A DNA stretch of 5,621 nt, from contig CAZEUZ010000109.1 of the NCBI GenBank assembly GCA_964515805.1, forward strand, positions 1 to 5,621. The letters are read 5' to 3'. The position numbers and the translations under genes were made by a program. This stretch comes from CAZEUZ01 sp964515805 (lineage in GTDB: Bacteria > Pseudomonadota > Gammaproteobacteria > Pseudomonadales > Cellvibrionaceae). Position 1 is the first letter of the stretch. Every line of letters starts with the position of its first letter. The notes below the pieces were generated by a model. That model searched no databases. It had not been told where the DNA came from and saw nothing but the letters and a program-made list of their open reading frames with translations. Shown here piece after piece: positions 1 through 5,510 of the stretch.

Positions 1-34
1 ATTATTCATTGCAATAAAATTTTTATACTCATAA
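1..34 (+). CDS. cmoA: C-terminal end of probable cmoA (carboxy-SAM synthase), partial
   Basis: The frame starting at position 2 reads LFIAIKFLYS and stops with TAA at 32-34, directly before the cmoB ATG. The LFIAIK stretch resembles the end of E. coli CmoA, which as I remember it finishes with a similar LAIK motif. CmoA makes carboxy-S-adenosyl-methionine from SAM and prephenate in the cytoplasm, and this is the donor that CmoB uses; cmoA-cmoB adjacency is common in gammaproteobacteria. The identification therefore rests on ten codons plus context. The zero-base junction (TAA then ATG) suggests co-transcription and translational coupling with cmoB. Confidence 0.6.
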   Translation, partial: LFIAIKFLYS

Positions 35-1042
35 ATGGCATCAACAATAACTGGCGTCTGCAACCATTCCATGCTCCATCATTACCAAACATTATTGGCG
101 GCACTGGCGCCGACAGCATTGGCAACCTGGGCGGAGAAACTGCCACAGGATATTTGCGGTGGCTTATCGATAGAGCGTTTTGGCGATATGCCAAATTGGC
201 TACTTGCACTAGATAATTTACCACATACTGAGCCCAGTTTTGTCCGTTACCGACCTCAAATTGATATTGGCAGGCCAACAGATTGTGGCAGTGATACCTT
301 ATTGAAGATCGAACAACAATTGCGCGCATTGATTCCATGGCGCAAAGGACCTTTCACTGTGCACGGTATAAAAGTCGACAGCGAATGGCGTTCAGATTGG
401 AAGTGGGAGCGGCTGCTGCCACATATAAAGCCTCTATTGGGTAAAACAGTTCTCGACGTCGGTTGTGGCAATGGATACCACTGCCTGCGCAGTTTTGGCG
501 AAGGCGCTGATCGCATCATTGGTATCGATCCATCGCCTCGATTCGTCGTACAATTCTATATGATCAAACATTTTATCGGCCACATTCCTGTCGATGTGTT
601 ACCACTATCACTGGAACAATTACCAGCTAATCTGAGTTTTTTTGACACCACTTTTTCCATGGGTGTGCTCTATCATCGACGTTCACCTATAGATCATTTG
701 TTGGCCCTAAAATCCACTCTCAAACCCAGCGGTCAGTTAGTTTTGGAAACCCTTTTAGTCGAGGGAGGAGAGGGAACCGTTTTAGTACCCAAAGGGCGCT
801 ATGCACAAATGAATAATGTATGGTTCCTGCCCAGTGCCGACACACTGATTGGCTGGATGAAAAAATGTGGTTTTAAAAACGCGAGATTGGTAGATATCAA
901 TTACACCAGCGTCGAAGAACAACGAACGACCCCTTGGATGCACTTTCACTCATTGGCGCAGTTTTTAAATCCCGACAATCCCAAGCTGACGATAGAGGGA
1001 TATCCGGCCCCTATACGAGGTATTTTTATCGCCGACAACTAG
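35..1042 (+). CDS. cmoB: tRNA U34 carboxymethyltransferase CmoB
   Basis: CmoB is cytoplasmic. It transfers the carboxymethyl group of carboxy-SAM to 5-hydroxyuridine 34, giving cmo5U34, which broadens wobble decoding. The 335-residue product has a class I methyltransferase fold with the SAM loop DVGCGNG at residues 141-147. Strings nearly identical to E. coli CmoB include PWRKGPF (101-107), EWRSDWKW (117-124), FSMGVLYHRRSP (207-218) and EGYPAP (321-326). With an offset of 13, the E. coli carboxy-SAM contacts known from its structure are all kept: Lys104 (K91), Trp118 (W105), Lys123 (K110), Tyr213 (Y200) and Arg328 (R315). Neither possible start has a clear Shine-Dalgarno. ATG 35 abuts the upstream stop and fits coupling. 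ATG 71 (residue 13) would give 323 residues, the E. coli length, and the similarity begins near there, so the first 12 residues are uncertain. Function is very secure. Confidence 0.97.
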   Translation: MASTITGVCNHSMLHHYQTLLAALAPTALATWAEKLPQDICGGLSIERFGDMPNWLLALDNLPHTEPSFVRYRPQIDIGRPTDCGSDTLLKIEQQLRALIPWRKGPFTVHGIKVDSEWRSDWKWERLLPHIKPLLGKTVLDVGCGNGYHCLRSFGEGADRIIGIDPSPRFVVQFYMIKHFIGHIPVDVLPLSLEQLPANLSFFDTTFSMGVLYHRRSPIDHLLALKSTLKPSGQLVLETLLVEGGEGTVLVPKGRYAQMNNVWFLPSADTLIGWMKKCGFKNARLVDINYTSVEEQRTTPWMHFHSLAQFLNPDNPKLTIEGYPAPIRGIFIADN

Positions 1043-1088
1043 GTTTCTGAAAAACACACTGCCCTAAACCCTCCATAATAGGCCAAGG

Positions 1089-3353
1089 TTAATGGCTATT
1101 TGGCGTTGATTCCTGCCTGCGCAGCCAACGACTTAAGGTCGCCCTAAGCTCATCGAGCTGTAGCGGTTTCCCAATATAGCCATCCATACCTGCGGATAGA
1201 CAGTAGGTTTCCTCTCCGGGTAGAACCTGACTGCTCAACCCCAGTATAGGTGCATTGTTTACAGATTTACGAGGGACAGATGTATCATTTATGTTTGCAC
1301 ATTCTTTGTAGGCATTGCGAATAGATTCCACAACCATTTTAACATCGTTATTGTCTGCGTGGGTTTCGATAATAAAACCGTCAAATACTGTTTTTTCGAT
1401 TGCAGTCAGTACATCTTCCAAAGAAGTGACGCTGGTTACTTTGCAACCCAGTTTCTTAAGCATCCCCTCAGCCACTAGACGATCAATACACCGATTTTGC
1501 ATCAGCAAAACAGCGGCACCCTGTAACAAACCATTTTCGGCAACCTGCACCTTCTCTACTATTTGATCCTGGATCAGCAATTGCTTTATCAATTGCAACA
1601 GCGGTTGTTGCTTAATCGGTTTGAGTAGCGGTTTTATCTGCGGATTATTCGCAACATGCTGTTCTATTTGCGGCAGATTTTTTTGTTGCTGACTATATAT
1701 TAGGATCTGTGGGAGCTGCCTGTATTCCGGCATATTGGCCAGAGCCGCTGAAAATTGCAGCGATTCCGAATTGTCGAACTCAGTATATACAATGATCAAG
1801 TGAAAAGGTTCGGTAGATTGAGTGGCATCGTTTATTTTATGAATAGCTGCCCGACAGTCGCTACTTACCGCTATTTCCAACCCCCAGCTGTGAAACATGT
1901 TGATGAGTGTATCGCACATTGCATCAGGAGGCCGGTAAAATAATAAGCGTTTATTATTGAATTTTGGGACATTCACTGTCTCGGGGTTTTTATTGGCGAC
2001 AACTTCAACCTGTGCGGTAAACCACAAAGTTATCTGATGTCGATTGACGTGATAATCGATTCCAAAATCGCCACCCATACGCTGAGCGAGACGTTTGGTA
2101 ATCGCCAAGTTCAAATCGAGATGCATAGTGGCATCAAGATTCTTAGAGGCATTGAATGCTTCAAACATTGCTTGTTGTTGCGGTGATAGTTCGGAAGCAA
2201 TCTCACTGGTTGCTTCAAGGCGAAATTCGGCATCGGCATTTTTCAATAAGGTGCAGTCTGCCTTAACCACTAATTCCGTTATTGCGCAGTACTGATAAAG
2301 ACTATTGATCAGATTGCCAAGCATATGACTAATACGTGAGGCATCAGTGCGTATGCACACGGGAAAATCCGGAGAGAAAATACAATAAACCTCTACCTGC
2401 TTCTGGTGAGCAGTGAAGGCAAGATTATCTACCACCTGCTCAATATGTCGGCTCAAGTTGACAATATCGATTTCCAGAGACAAGGATTTATCAGTAACAT
2501 TGGTGAGCTCCAGCACATTATTAACTGTATCAACTTGGCGGTTACCAGCCTGCTCCACCAATGCCACCAGTTGTTTTTCTTCGTCACTTAACCGAGCAAA
2601 TTTTAGCAATTGCAATGCGCCCACTACATCACTCAGAAAACTTTTTAATTGCTGGCTAAAGCTCTTCATAAATAATGAATTACTCGCGATCGAACTCTCA
2701 TTATCTATCTTTTCCACTTCGAGATCGTAGGCACGTTTTTTTAAATCAAAGTTAGCTTGCAGACGCTCCCAATAATTCCGGCTGACATCCAGTGCTTGAT
2801 TATGCAGCATTAAAAACAATACCAGTAGCATCAAGCCGTAAAACAAGCTGAGAGGCGTACCGATAAAAATGGCTGTCGCTGCTGTCGGTGTCAATCCGAT
2901 AAATAAGTACAGCGTAAGAAAGCGACGATAGGGAGCATAAGCGTTAGCGACGCTGGATAGAAACACAGTGGTATAAAGCCACAATAACGGTGTCTCGGCT
3001 TCAATACCGACGACTAAAGTGACATTGGCGACCATAAAGCTCCACCAAGTGACGCTCAGCAGAGAGGTGAAAAAAAATGTATTACGCCATTTGGCTGGGG
3101 CGCGGGCGTACAAGGTATCGAACCTGAATAAAAAATAACCGCGCAACAAGGTAAAAAATATCAGGCCCACCGACAGTATTAAGGTCATCTGTGACCGTAG
3201 CTGTTGATATTGGCCAAACATCATACAGATAGCGAATATTATCAAAGTGATAAACAAACCACCGCTGCTGTACTTGGCCAAGCGCAAATCTGTCTCGCGC
3301 ATGACGGCACGCTGTTTTTGCACTTTTAACTCGGGGATAAATAAGCTGATCAT
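1089..3353 (-). CDS. Degenerate hybrid sensor histidine kinase (predicted signalling pseudokinase)
   Basis: A 754-residue inner-membrane protein. Six hydrophobic segments span about residues 31-48, 55-76, 93-116, 122-140, 145-165 and 168-184; a charged helix follows to about 225. A DHp-like region (225-285), an ATPase-like domain (295-450) and two receiver-like domains (467-594 and 612-745) complete it; no HPt is seen. The fold is recognisable but the catalytic residues are not: the usual SHELRTP H-box reads SQQLKSF, putting Gln234 at the histidine site; the N-box NLLxNA reads NLINSL, with Ser351 for the key Asn; the G1 DxGxG is SEIAS (383-387); the G2 GLGLAI is DLNLAI (413-418). Receiver 1 has Tyr523 and receiver 2 Glu663 at the phospho-Asp position, and the acidic pair of receiver 2 is Gln619-Asn620. 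Both keep the Lys-Pro motif (578-579, 729-730). Start choice is weak: ATG 3353, GTG 3323 and ATG 3302 all lack a strong ribosome binding site. It is convergent with cmoB. Probable role, inferred: allosteric regulator or scaffold for another kinase, as known for RcsD- or DivL-type proteins. Confidence 0.85.
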   Translation of the reverse strand: MISLFIPELKVQKQRAVMRETDLRLAKYSSGGLFITLIIFAICMMFGQYQQLRSQMTLILSVGLIFFTLLRGYFLFRFDTLYARAPAKWRNTFFFTSLLSVTWWSFMVANVTLVVGIEAETPLLWLYTTVFLSSVANAYAPYRRFLTLYLFIGLTPTAATAIFIGTPLSLFYGLMLLVLFLMLHNQALDVSRNYWERLQANFDLKKRAYDLEVEKIDNESSIASNSLFMKSFSQQLKSFLSDVVGALQLLKFARLSDEEKQLVALVEQAGNRQVDTVNNVLELTNVTDKSLSLEIDIVNLSRHIEQVVDNLAFTAHQKQVEVYCIFSPDFPVCIRTDASRISHMLGNLINSLYQYCAITELVVKADCTLLKNADAEFRLEATSEIASELSPQQQAMFEAFNASKNLDATMHLDLNLAITKRLAQRMGGDFGIDYHVNRHQITLWFTAQVEVVANKNPETVNVPKFNNKRLLFYRPPDAMCDTLINMFHSWGLEIAVSSDCRAAIHKINDATQSTEPFHLIIVYTEFDNSESLQFSAALANMPEYRQLPQILIYSQQQKNLPQIEQHVANNPQIKPLLKPIKQQPLLQLIKQLLIQDQIVEKVQVAENGLLQGAAVLLMQNRCIDRLVAEGMLKKLGCKVTSVTSLEDVLTAIEKTVFDGFIIETHADNNDVKMVVESIRNAYKECANINDTSVPRKSVNNAPILGLSSQVLPGEETYCLSAGMDGYIGKPLQLDELRATLSRWLRRQESTPNSH

Positions 3354-3424
3354 TAATAAAAACTATCATTTTCGCGGCTATTAAGACGGACGTATATGCC
3401 TTGTATATCTGGCCGCATATTTTC

Positions 3425-3439
3425 CCACAGAATCTGTGG
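3425..3439. repeat. Inverted repeat CCACAG-AAT-CTGTGG overlapping a DnaA-box match
   Basis: Perfect 6-bp arms CCACAG (3425-3430) and CTGTGG (3434-3439) are separated by AAT. The right arm is shared with the DnaA-box match at 3435-3443. It could be a protein-binding dyad, or a short hairpin in the leader of the minus-strand transcript. No T-run follows on either strand, so it is not a terminator. Confidence 0.5.
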
Positions 3440-3443
3440 ATAA
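3435..3443 (-). promoter_or_regulatory. DnaA-box match (TTATCCACA on the minus strand)
   Basis: The plus strand reads TGTGGATAA, whose complement TTATCCACA is the classical high-affinity E. coli DnaA box. Twelve bases to the right a related copy, AGTGGATAT (3447-3455), has two mismatches to TGTGGATAA and the same orientation, an arrangement reminiscent of tandem boxes in gammaproteobacterial origins. It sits about 82-90 bp upstream of the pseudokinase start codon, so transcriptional control by DnaA is a simpler reading than an origin. The match is seen; binding is inferred. Confidence 0.45.
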
Positions 3444-3492
3444 CTCAGTGGATATATCTTGGTAAAGACCTCTTATCGCCCATGATATAAGG

Positions 3493-3507
3493 CAATTTCA
3501 CAAATTG
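3493..3507. repeat. Inverted repeat CAATTT-CAC-AAATTG
   Basis: Perfect 6-bp arms (3493-3498 and 3502-3507) surround CAC. The dyad extends to 8 bp (3491-3509) if one G-T pair is allowed. On the plus strand it is followed by TATTTTTTAT, giving a terminator-like look, but the stem is AT-rich and no plus-strand gene lies upstream. A regulator binding site in the pseudokinase control region is equally possible. Confidence 0.4.
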
Positions 3508-3521
3508 TCTATTTTTTATCC

Positions 3522-3546
3522 GATTAAAAAAAGTTCTTTTTTAATC
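3522..3546. repeat. 10-bp inverted repeat GATTAAAAAA / TTTTTTAATC
   Basis: Perfect arms at 3522-3531 and 3537-3546 enclose the five bases AGTTC. The stem has only one G-C pair per arm and no separate T-tract follows on either strand, so it is at best a weak terminator. It could be part of an easily melted or bent segment, and it overlaps the -10 of the candidate promoter at 3538-3565. Confidence 0.45.
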
Positions 3547-3565
3547 AATTACTTATAAATGTCAA
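3538..3565 (-). promoter_or_regulatory. Candidate sigma70 promoter for the pseudokinase gene
   Basis: On the minus strand a perfect -35 TTGACA (3560-3565) is followed after 16 bp by TAAAAA (3538-3543), a 4-of-6 match to TATAAT. Transcription starting near 3531 would give a leader of roughly 175-180 nt containing the dyads at 3493-3507 and 3425-3439. The -10 is poor and the region is very AT-rich, so chance matches are likely. Confidence 0.35.
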
Positions 3566-3623
3566 TCCAAAAACTGGAAAAAATATTGTAATTTAAGTAT
3601 TGCTTTTAAAAAAATACCGTATA

Positions 3624-3632
3624 TGTGCATAA
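3624..3632 (-). promoter_or_regulatory. Second DnaA-box match (TTATGCACA on the minus strand)
   Basis: The plus strand reads TGTGCATAA, matching the TTATNCACA consensus in the same orientation as the box at 3435-3443. The two boxes flank the stretch of about 19% GC. It lies about 52-60 bp past the sohB stop codon. The match is seen; function is unproven. Confidence 0.35.
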
Positions 3633-3684
3633 AAATGTCAGCAGCAGTTAATTTTAGAAGAAATAACACCAAAATATTGCGCAT

Positions 3685-4716
3685 TTACAGCAAAAAGCGC
3701 GATAGACGCAGACGTTCCCATACTTTTAATAACGTCTTGTCGATAACAGCATGGGCGGCTATGCCAATCTTCTCTGCCATGGTTTTTTTCTGAACATATT
3801 TGACTTGATAAATATCGCTATCAACTGCCAGTTTAGCCACATAGTCATCACTGGTTCCCAGTTCGTCCACCAACATTTTTTCTTTCGCTTCCGTGCCAAA
3901 CCATATTTCTCCTGTAGAGACATCATCAATGTCAACCACATCGCGGTGCTGCTTAACAAAGTCTTTAAATAATTCATGTGTTTTTTCTAAATCATCAACG
4001 AACTTTTGGCGCCCTGCATCGGTATTTTCACCAAAAACCGTCAGCGTACGTTTGTACTCCCCTGCCGTTAACTGTTCGAAATCAATATCATGCTTTTTCA
4101 ACAGACGATTAAAGTTGGGTATTTGCGCCAACACTCCGATAGAGCCGAGAATCGCAAACGGCGCCGCACATATTTTATCGGCGACACACGCCATCATATA
4201 GCCACCACTGGCGGCCACCTTGTCGACACAAACGGTCAAAGGTATGTTACGCGAGGTAATGCGGGCAAGTTGGCTAGCGGCCAAACCGTAACTATGAACC
4301 ATGCCACCGGCGCTCTCCAATTTCAGTACAATTTCATCTGCTTTGGTGGCTACAGCGAGAATTGCAGTAATTTCCTCGCGCATATGAGATGTTGCAGATG
4401 CTTTAATGTCCCCGTTAAAATTTAACAAATAAACACGCTTTTTGGATATCTCGTTGCCCTGATTATTTTTTTTAGCTTGCTTTTTTGCCTCTTTTTGTTG
4501 TTTTTTTTCTTGTTTAAGCTGCTCCGGCTTACAAATGACTTCTTTTAGAACCGTAGACATAGCCTCTATTTTTTCATTGATCTTGTCGACTTCAATGTGA
4601 CCCGATGACGATTTTTTCTGTTTTTGACTGGCAATAAGTGCTATGACCACACCGATAGCCAAAACGATAGTGACAACTTCCGCTAAAAACAAACCGTAAT
4701 CCTTTAAAAACTCCAC
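3685..4716 (-). CDS. sohB: SohB, inner-membrane S49-family serine protease
   Basis: The 343-residue product matches E. coli SohB (349 residues) along its length; that gene is known as a multicopy suppressor of htrA/degP loss, so a role in handling envelope proteins is likely. One N-terminal membrane segment (about residues 8-29) is followed by a Lys/Gln-rich charged linker (62-86) that belongs to the S49 N-terminal domain, and then by the protease domain from about 94. The catalytic Ser-Lys dyad is visible: Ser170 in DKVAASGGYMMACVADK (165-181) and Lys222 in AGEYKRTL (218-225). The spacing of 52 residues equals that of the dyad in Bacillus SppA (Ser147/Lys199). The motif LESAGGMVHSYGLAASQL (133-150) is also family-typical. 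The start is GTG at 4714-4716, chosen because the start MEFLKDYGLFLA parallels that of E. coli and a strong AGGAG lies upstream. In family members the active site is thought to act at the membrane; substrates are unknown. Confidence 0.97.
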   Translation of the reverse strand: MEFLKDYGLFLAEVVTIVLAIGVVIALIASQKQKKSSSGHIEVDKINEKIEAMSTVLKEVICKPEQLKQEKKQQKEAKKQAKKNNQGNEISKKRVYLLNFNGDIKASATSHMREEITAILAVATKADEIVLKLESAGGMVHSYGLAASQLARITSRNIPLTVCVDKVAASGGYMMACVADKICAAPFAILGSIGVLAQIPNFNRLLKKHDIDFEQLTAGEYKRTLTVFGENTDAGRQKFVDDLEKTHELFKDFVKQHRDVVDIDDVSTGEIWFGTEAKEKMLVDELGTSDDYVAKLAVDSDIYQVKYVQKKTMAEKIGIAAHAVIDKTLLKVWERLRLSRFLL

Positions 4717-4720
4717 ACTA

Positions 4721-4727
4721 TTCTCCT
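4721..4727 (-). promoter_or_regulatory. Strong ribosome binding site of sohB
   Basis: The minus strand reads AGGAGAA, with AGGAG ending 6 nt before the GTG codon at 4714-4716. This fixes a GTG start. It is the only clear Shine-Dalgarno among the genes of this window. Confidence 0.85.
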
Positions 4728-4813
4728 GTCCGAATCAAACTTCTCAGTAAACTTTTCGTCGAATATTTTCCGCAACTGTATTTCCGACATATTTCTATAA
4801 TAGGATTATTTTC

Positions 4814-4840
4814 ATCATACAGAATTGTATGCTGTGACAA
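4814..4840 (-). promoter_or_regulatory. Weak candidate promoter for sohB
   Basis: On the minus strand TTGTCA (4835-4840) and TATGAT (4814-4819) are 5-of-6 matches to the -35 and -10 consensus, but the spacer is 15 bp, shorter than the preferred 17. It would give a leader of about 90 nt. Read-through from the genes upstream is an alternative source of sohB transcript. Confidence 0.3.
4816..4831. repeat. Palindrome CATACA-GAAT-TGTATG upstream of sohB
   Basis: Perfect 6-bp arms (4816-4821 and 4826-4831) around GAAT cover the spacer and most of the -10 of the promoter candidate. This placement would suit an operator. No T-run follows, so a terminator for the upstream gene is unlikely. I do not recognise it as the site of a particular regulator. 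Confidence 0.35.
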
Positions 4841-4851
4841 TGACGGCATCA

Positions 4852-5502
4852 TCACCATCTATCGACAGCATTTCTTGCCGGCTCGTTTAGCGGTCGAGAC
4901 AACAGACCGGTAGAGGAAAGTGCAATCTCGTATTGTCCACCATCGACCATCGGCAAGAAAGTGGCGCTACCGTAGCGGGCATCAATGAAGGGGAACCATT
5001 CCTCGGCATCCCTCAACCAAGCCCATGTATCCACGCCGATTCCACTATCGGACAACGAGTACACCGTGCGTTTTTTGGTGTTTTCATCATCCAAAGTGAG
5101 ATAGCGTCCACTGATACGATCGAGCCGGTAACCAGGCTTAACACCCCACTGATGCAATGGTTTTTTCCATTGAAATATACGGGCGTCTATTTGCCACTGA
5201 TCACCGTGGATTTCAAACAACTGTTGATAGCCGTCGTTATACAATAGTAACGCGTCATAACGTTGATCATCGCGCTGTATGAAACTAATGGAAGCAATAG
5301 TTTTATTTGCCAATAATTGCCGATAACTGAAAATATCCACCGCCACTAGTAGTAACAGTATTGCCAAAACTAACATGGCCAATCCTGTCATTCCGTGTAG
5401 CCAACCCACCAACCAACGGCCTTTCAACAAAAATTTGACTACCCAAAATGCAATGATTATCGCCACGACAGCGACGACTAAAGAAAGTAGGTCGTAGAAC
5501 AT
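4852..5502 (-). CDS. Conserved-looking membrane protein of unknown function, two membrane segments
   Basis: I do not recognise a named family. The 216-residue product has two strong hydrophobic segments close together at the N-terminus (about residues 5-26 and 37-57), joined by a short loop containing KGRWLVGW. A soluble domain of about 155 residues follows, rich in Trp, Tyr and acidic residues and probably beta-structured: for example GDQWQIDARIFQWKKPLH (100-117), the RLDRISGRYLTL strand pair (126-137) and VDTWAWLRDAEEWFPFIDAR (157-176). No transporter, protease or enzyme motif is visible, and two membrane segments are too few for an efflux pump. The start is ATG 5500-5502, with no Shine-Dalgarno; the upstream gene stops 8 bp before, so coupling is likely. 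sohB starts 135 bp further on the same strand, so an envelope role is a contextual guess only. Confidence 0.8.
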   Translation of the reverse strand: MFYDLLSLVVAVVAIIIAFWVVKFLLKGRWLVGWLHGMTGLAMLVLAILLLLVAVDIFSYRQLLANKTIASISFIQRDDQRYDALLLYNDGYQQLFEIHGDQWQIDARIFQWKKPLHQWGVKPGYRLDRISGRYLTLDDENTKKRTVYSLSDSGIGVDTWAWLRDAEEWFPFIDARYGSATFLPMVDGGQYEIALSSTGLLSRPLNEPARNAVDRW

Positions 5503-5510
5503 AATAAACG

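Larger units (their letters stand above)
3354..3684. other. 331-bp non-coding region upstream of the pseudokinase gene
   Basis: No convincing gene lies here. The part at 3511-3634 is extremely AT-rich: I count 24 G or C in 124 bases, about 19%, well below the surrounding genes. The region holds two DnaA-box matches, three perfect inverted repeats and one candidate minus-strand promoter, each listed separately. Two GTATAT copies 11 bp apart (3392-3397 and 3403-3408) and an 8-bp self-complementary GATATATC (3451-3458) lie on the gene-proximal side. It is presumably the leader and control region of the minus-strand pseudokinase gene and the 3' flank of sohB. No clear GC-rich terminator with a T-run was found for sohB. 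Confidence 0.7.

Noticed and set aside
6..338. A 110-codon open frame on the minus strand opposite cmoB
   Set aside because: It lies entirely within or beside the secure cmoB frame on the other strand, has no ribosome binding site and shows no protein-like motif.
1077..1100. Hairpin AATAGGCCA / TGGCTATT between the convergent cmoB and pseudokinase genes as a bidirectional terminator
   Set aside because: The stem needs a bulged G and no T-run follows on either strand, so termination is not supported.
2413..2730. A 105-codon plus-strand open frame opposite the pseudokinase
   Set aside because: It overlaps the DHp-like region of the real gene on the other strand and is rich in Ser, Thr and Leu as expected of a shadow frame.
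3374..3416. GCGGC / GCCGC inverted arms near the pseudokinase start
   Set aside because: The arms are only 5 bp and are separated by 33 bases, which is expected by chance.
3354..3684. Main chromosomal replication origin
   Set aside because: Only two consensus DnaA boxes and one near match are present, and none of the usual origin-linked genes are nearby; the observation is kept only as a DnaA-box cluster.
3635..3793. A short plus-strand frame starting MSAAVNFRR with an Arg-rich stretch, beginning in the non-coding region
   Set aside because: Two thirds of it is antisense to the end of sohB, it has no Shine-Dalgarno, and the basic stretch is simply the complement of sohB codons.
4090..4425. 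A 111-codon plus-strand open frame opposite sohB
   Set aside because: It is antisense to the conserved catalytic part of sohB, and its composition is what the complement of that gene gives; there is no ribosome binding site.
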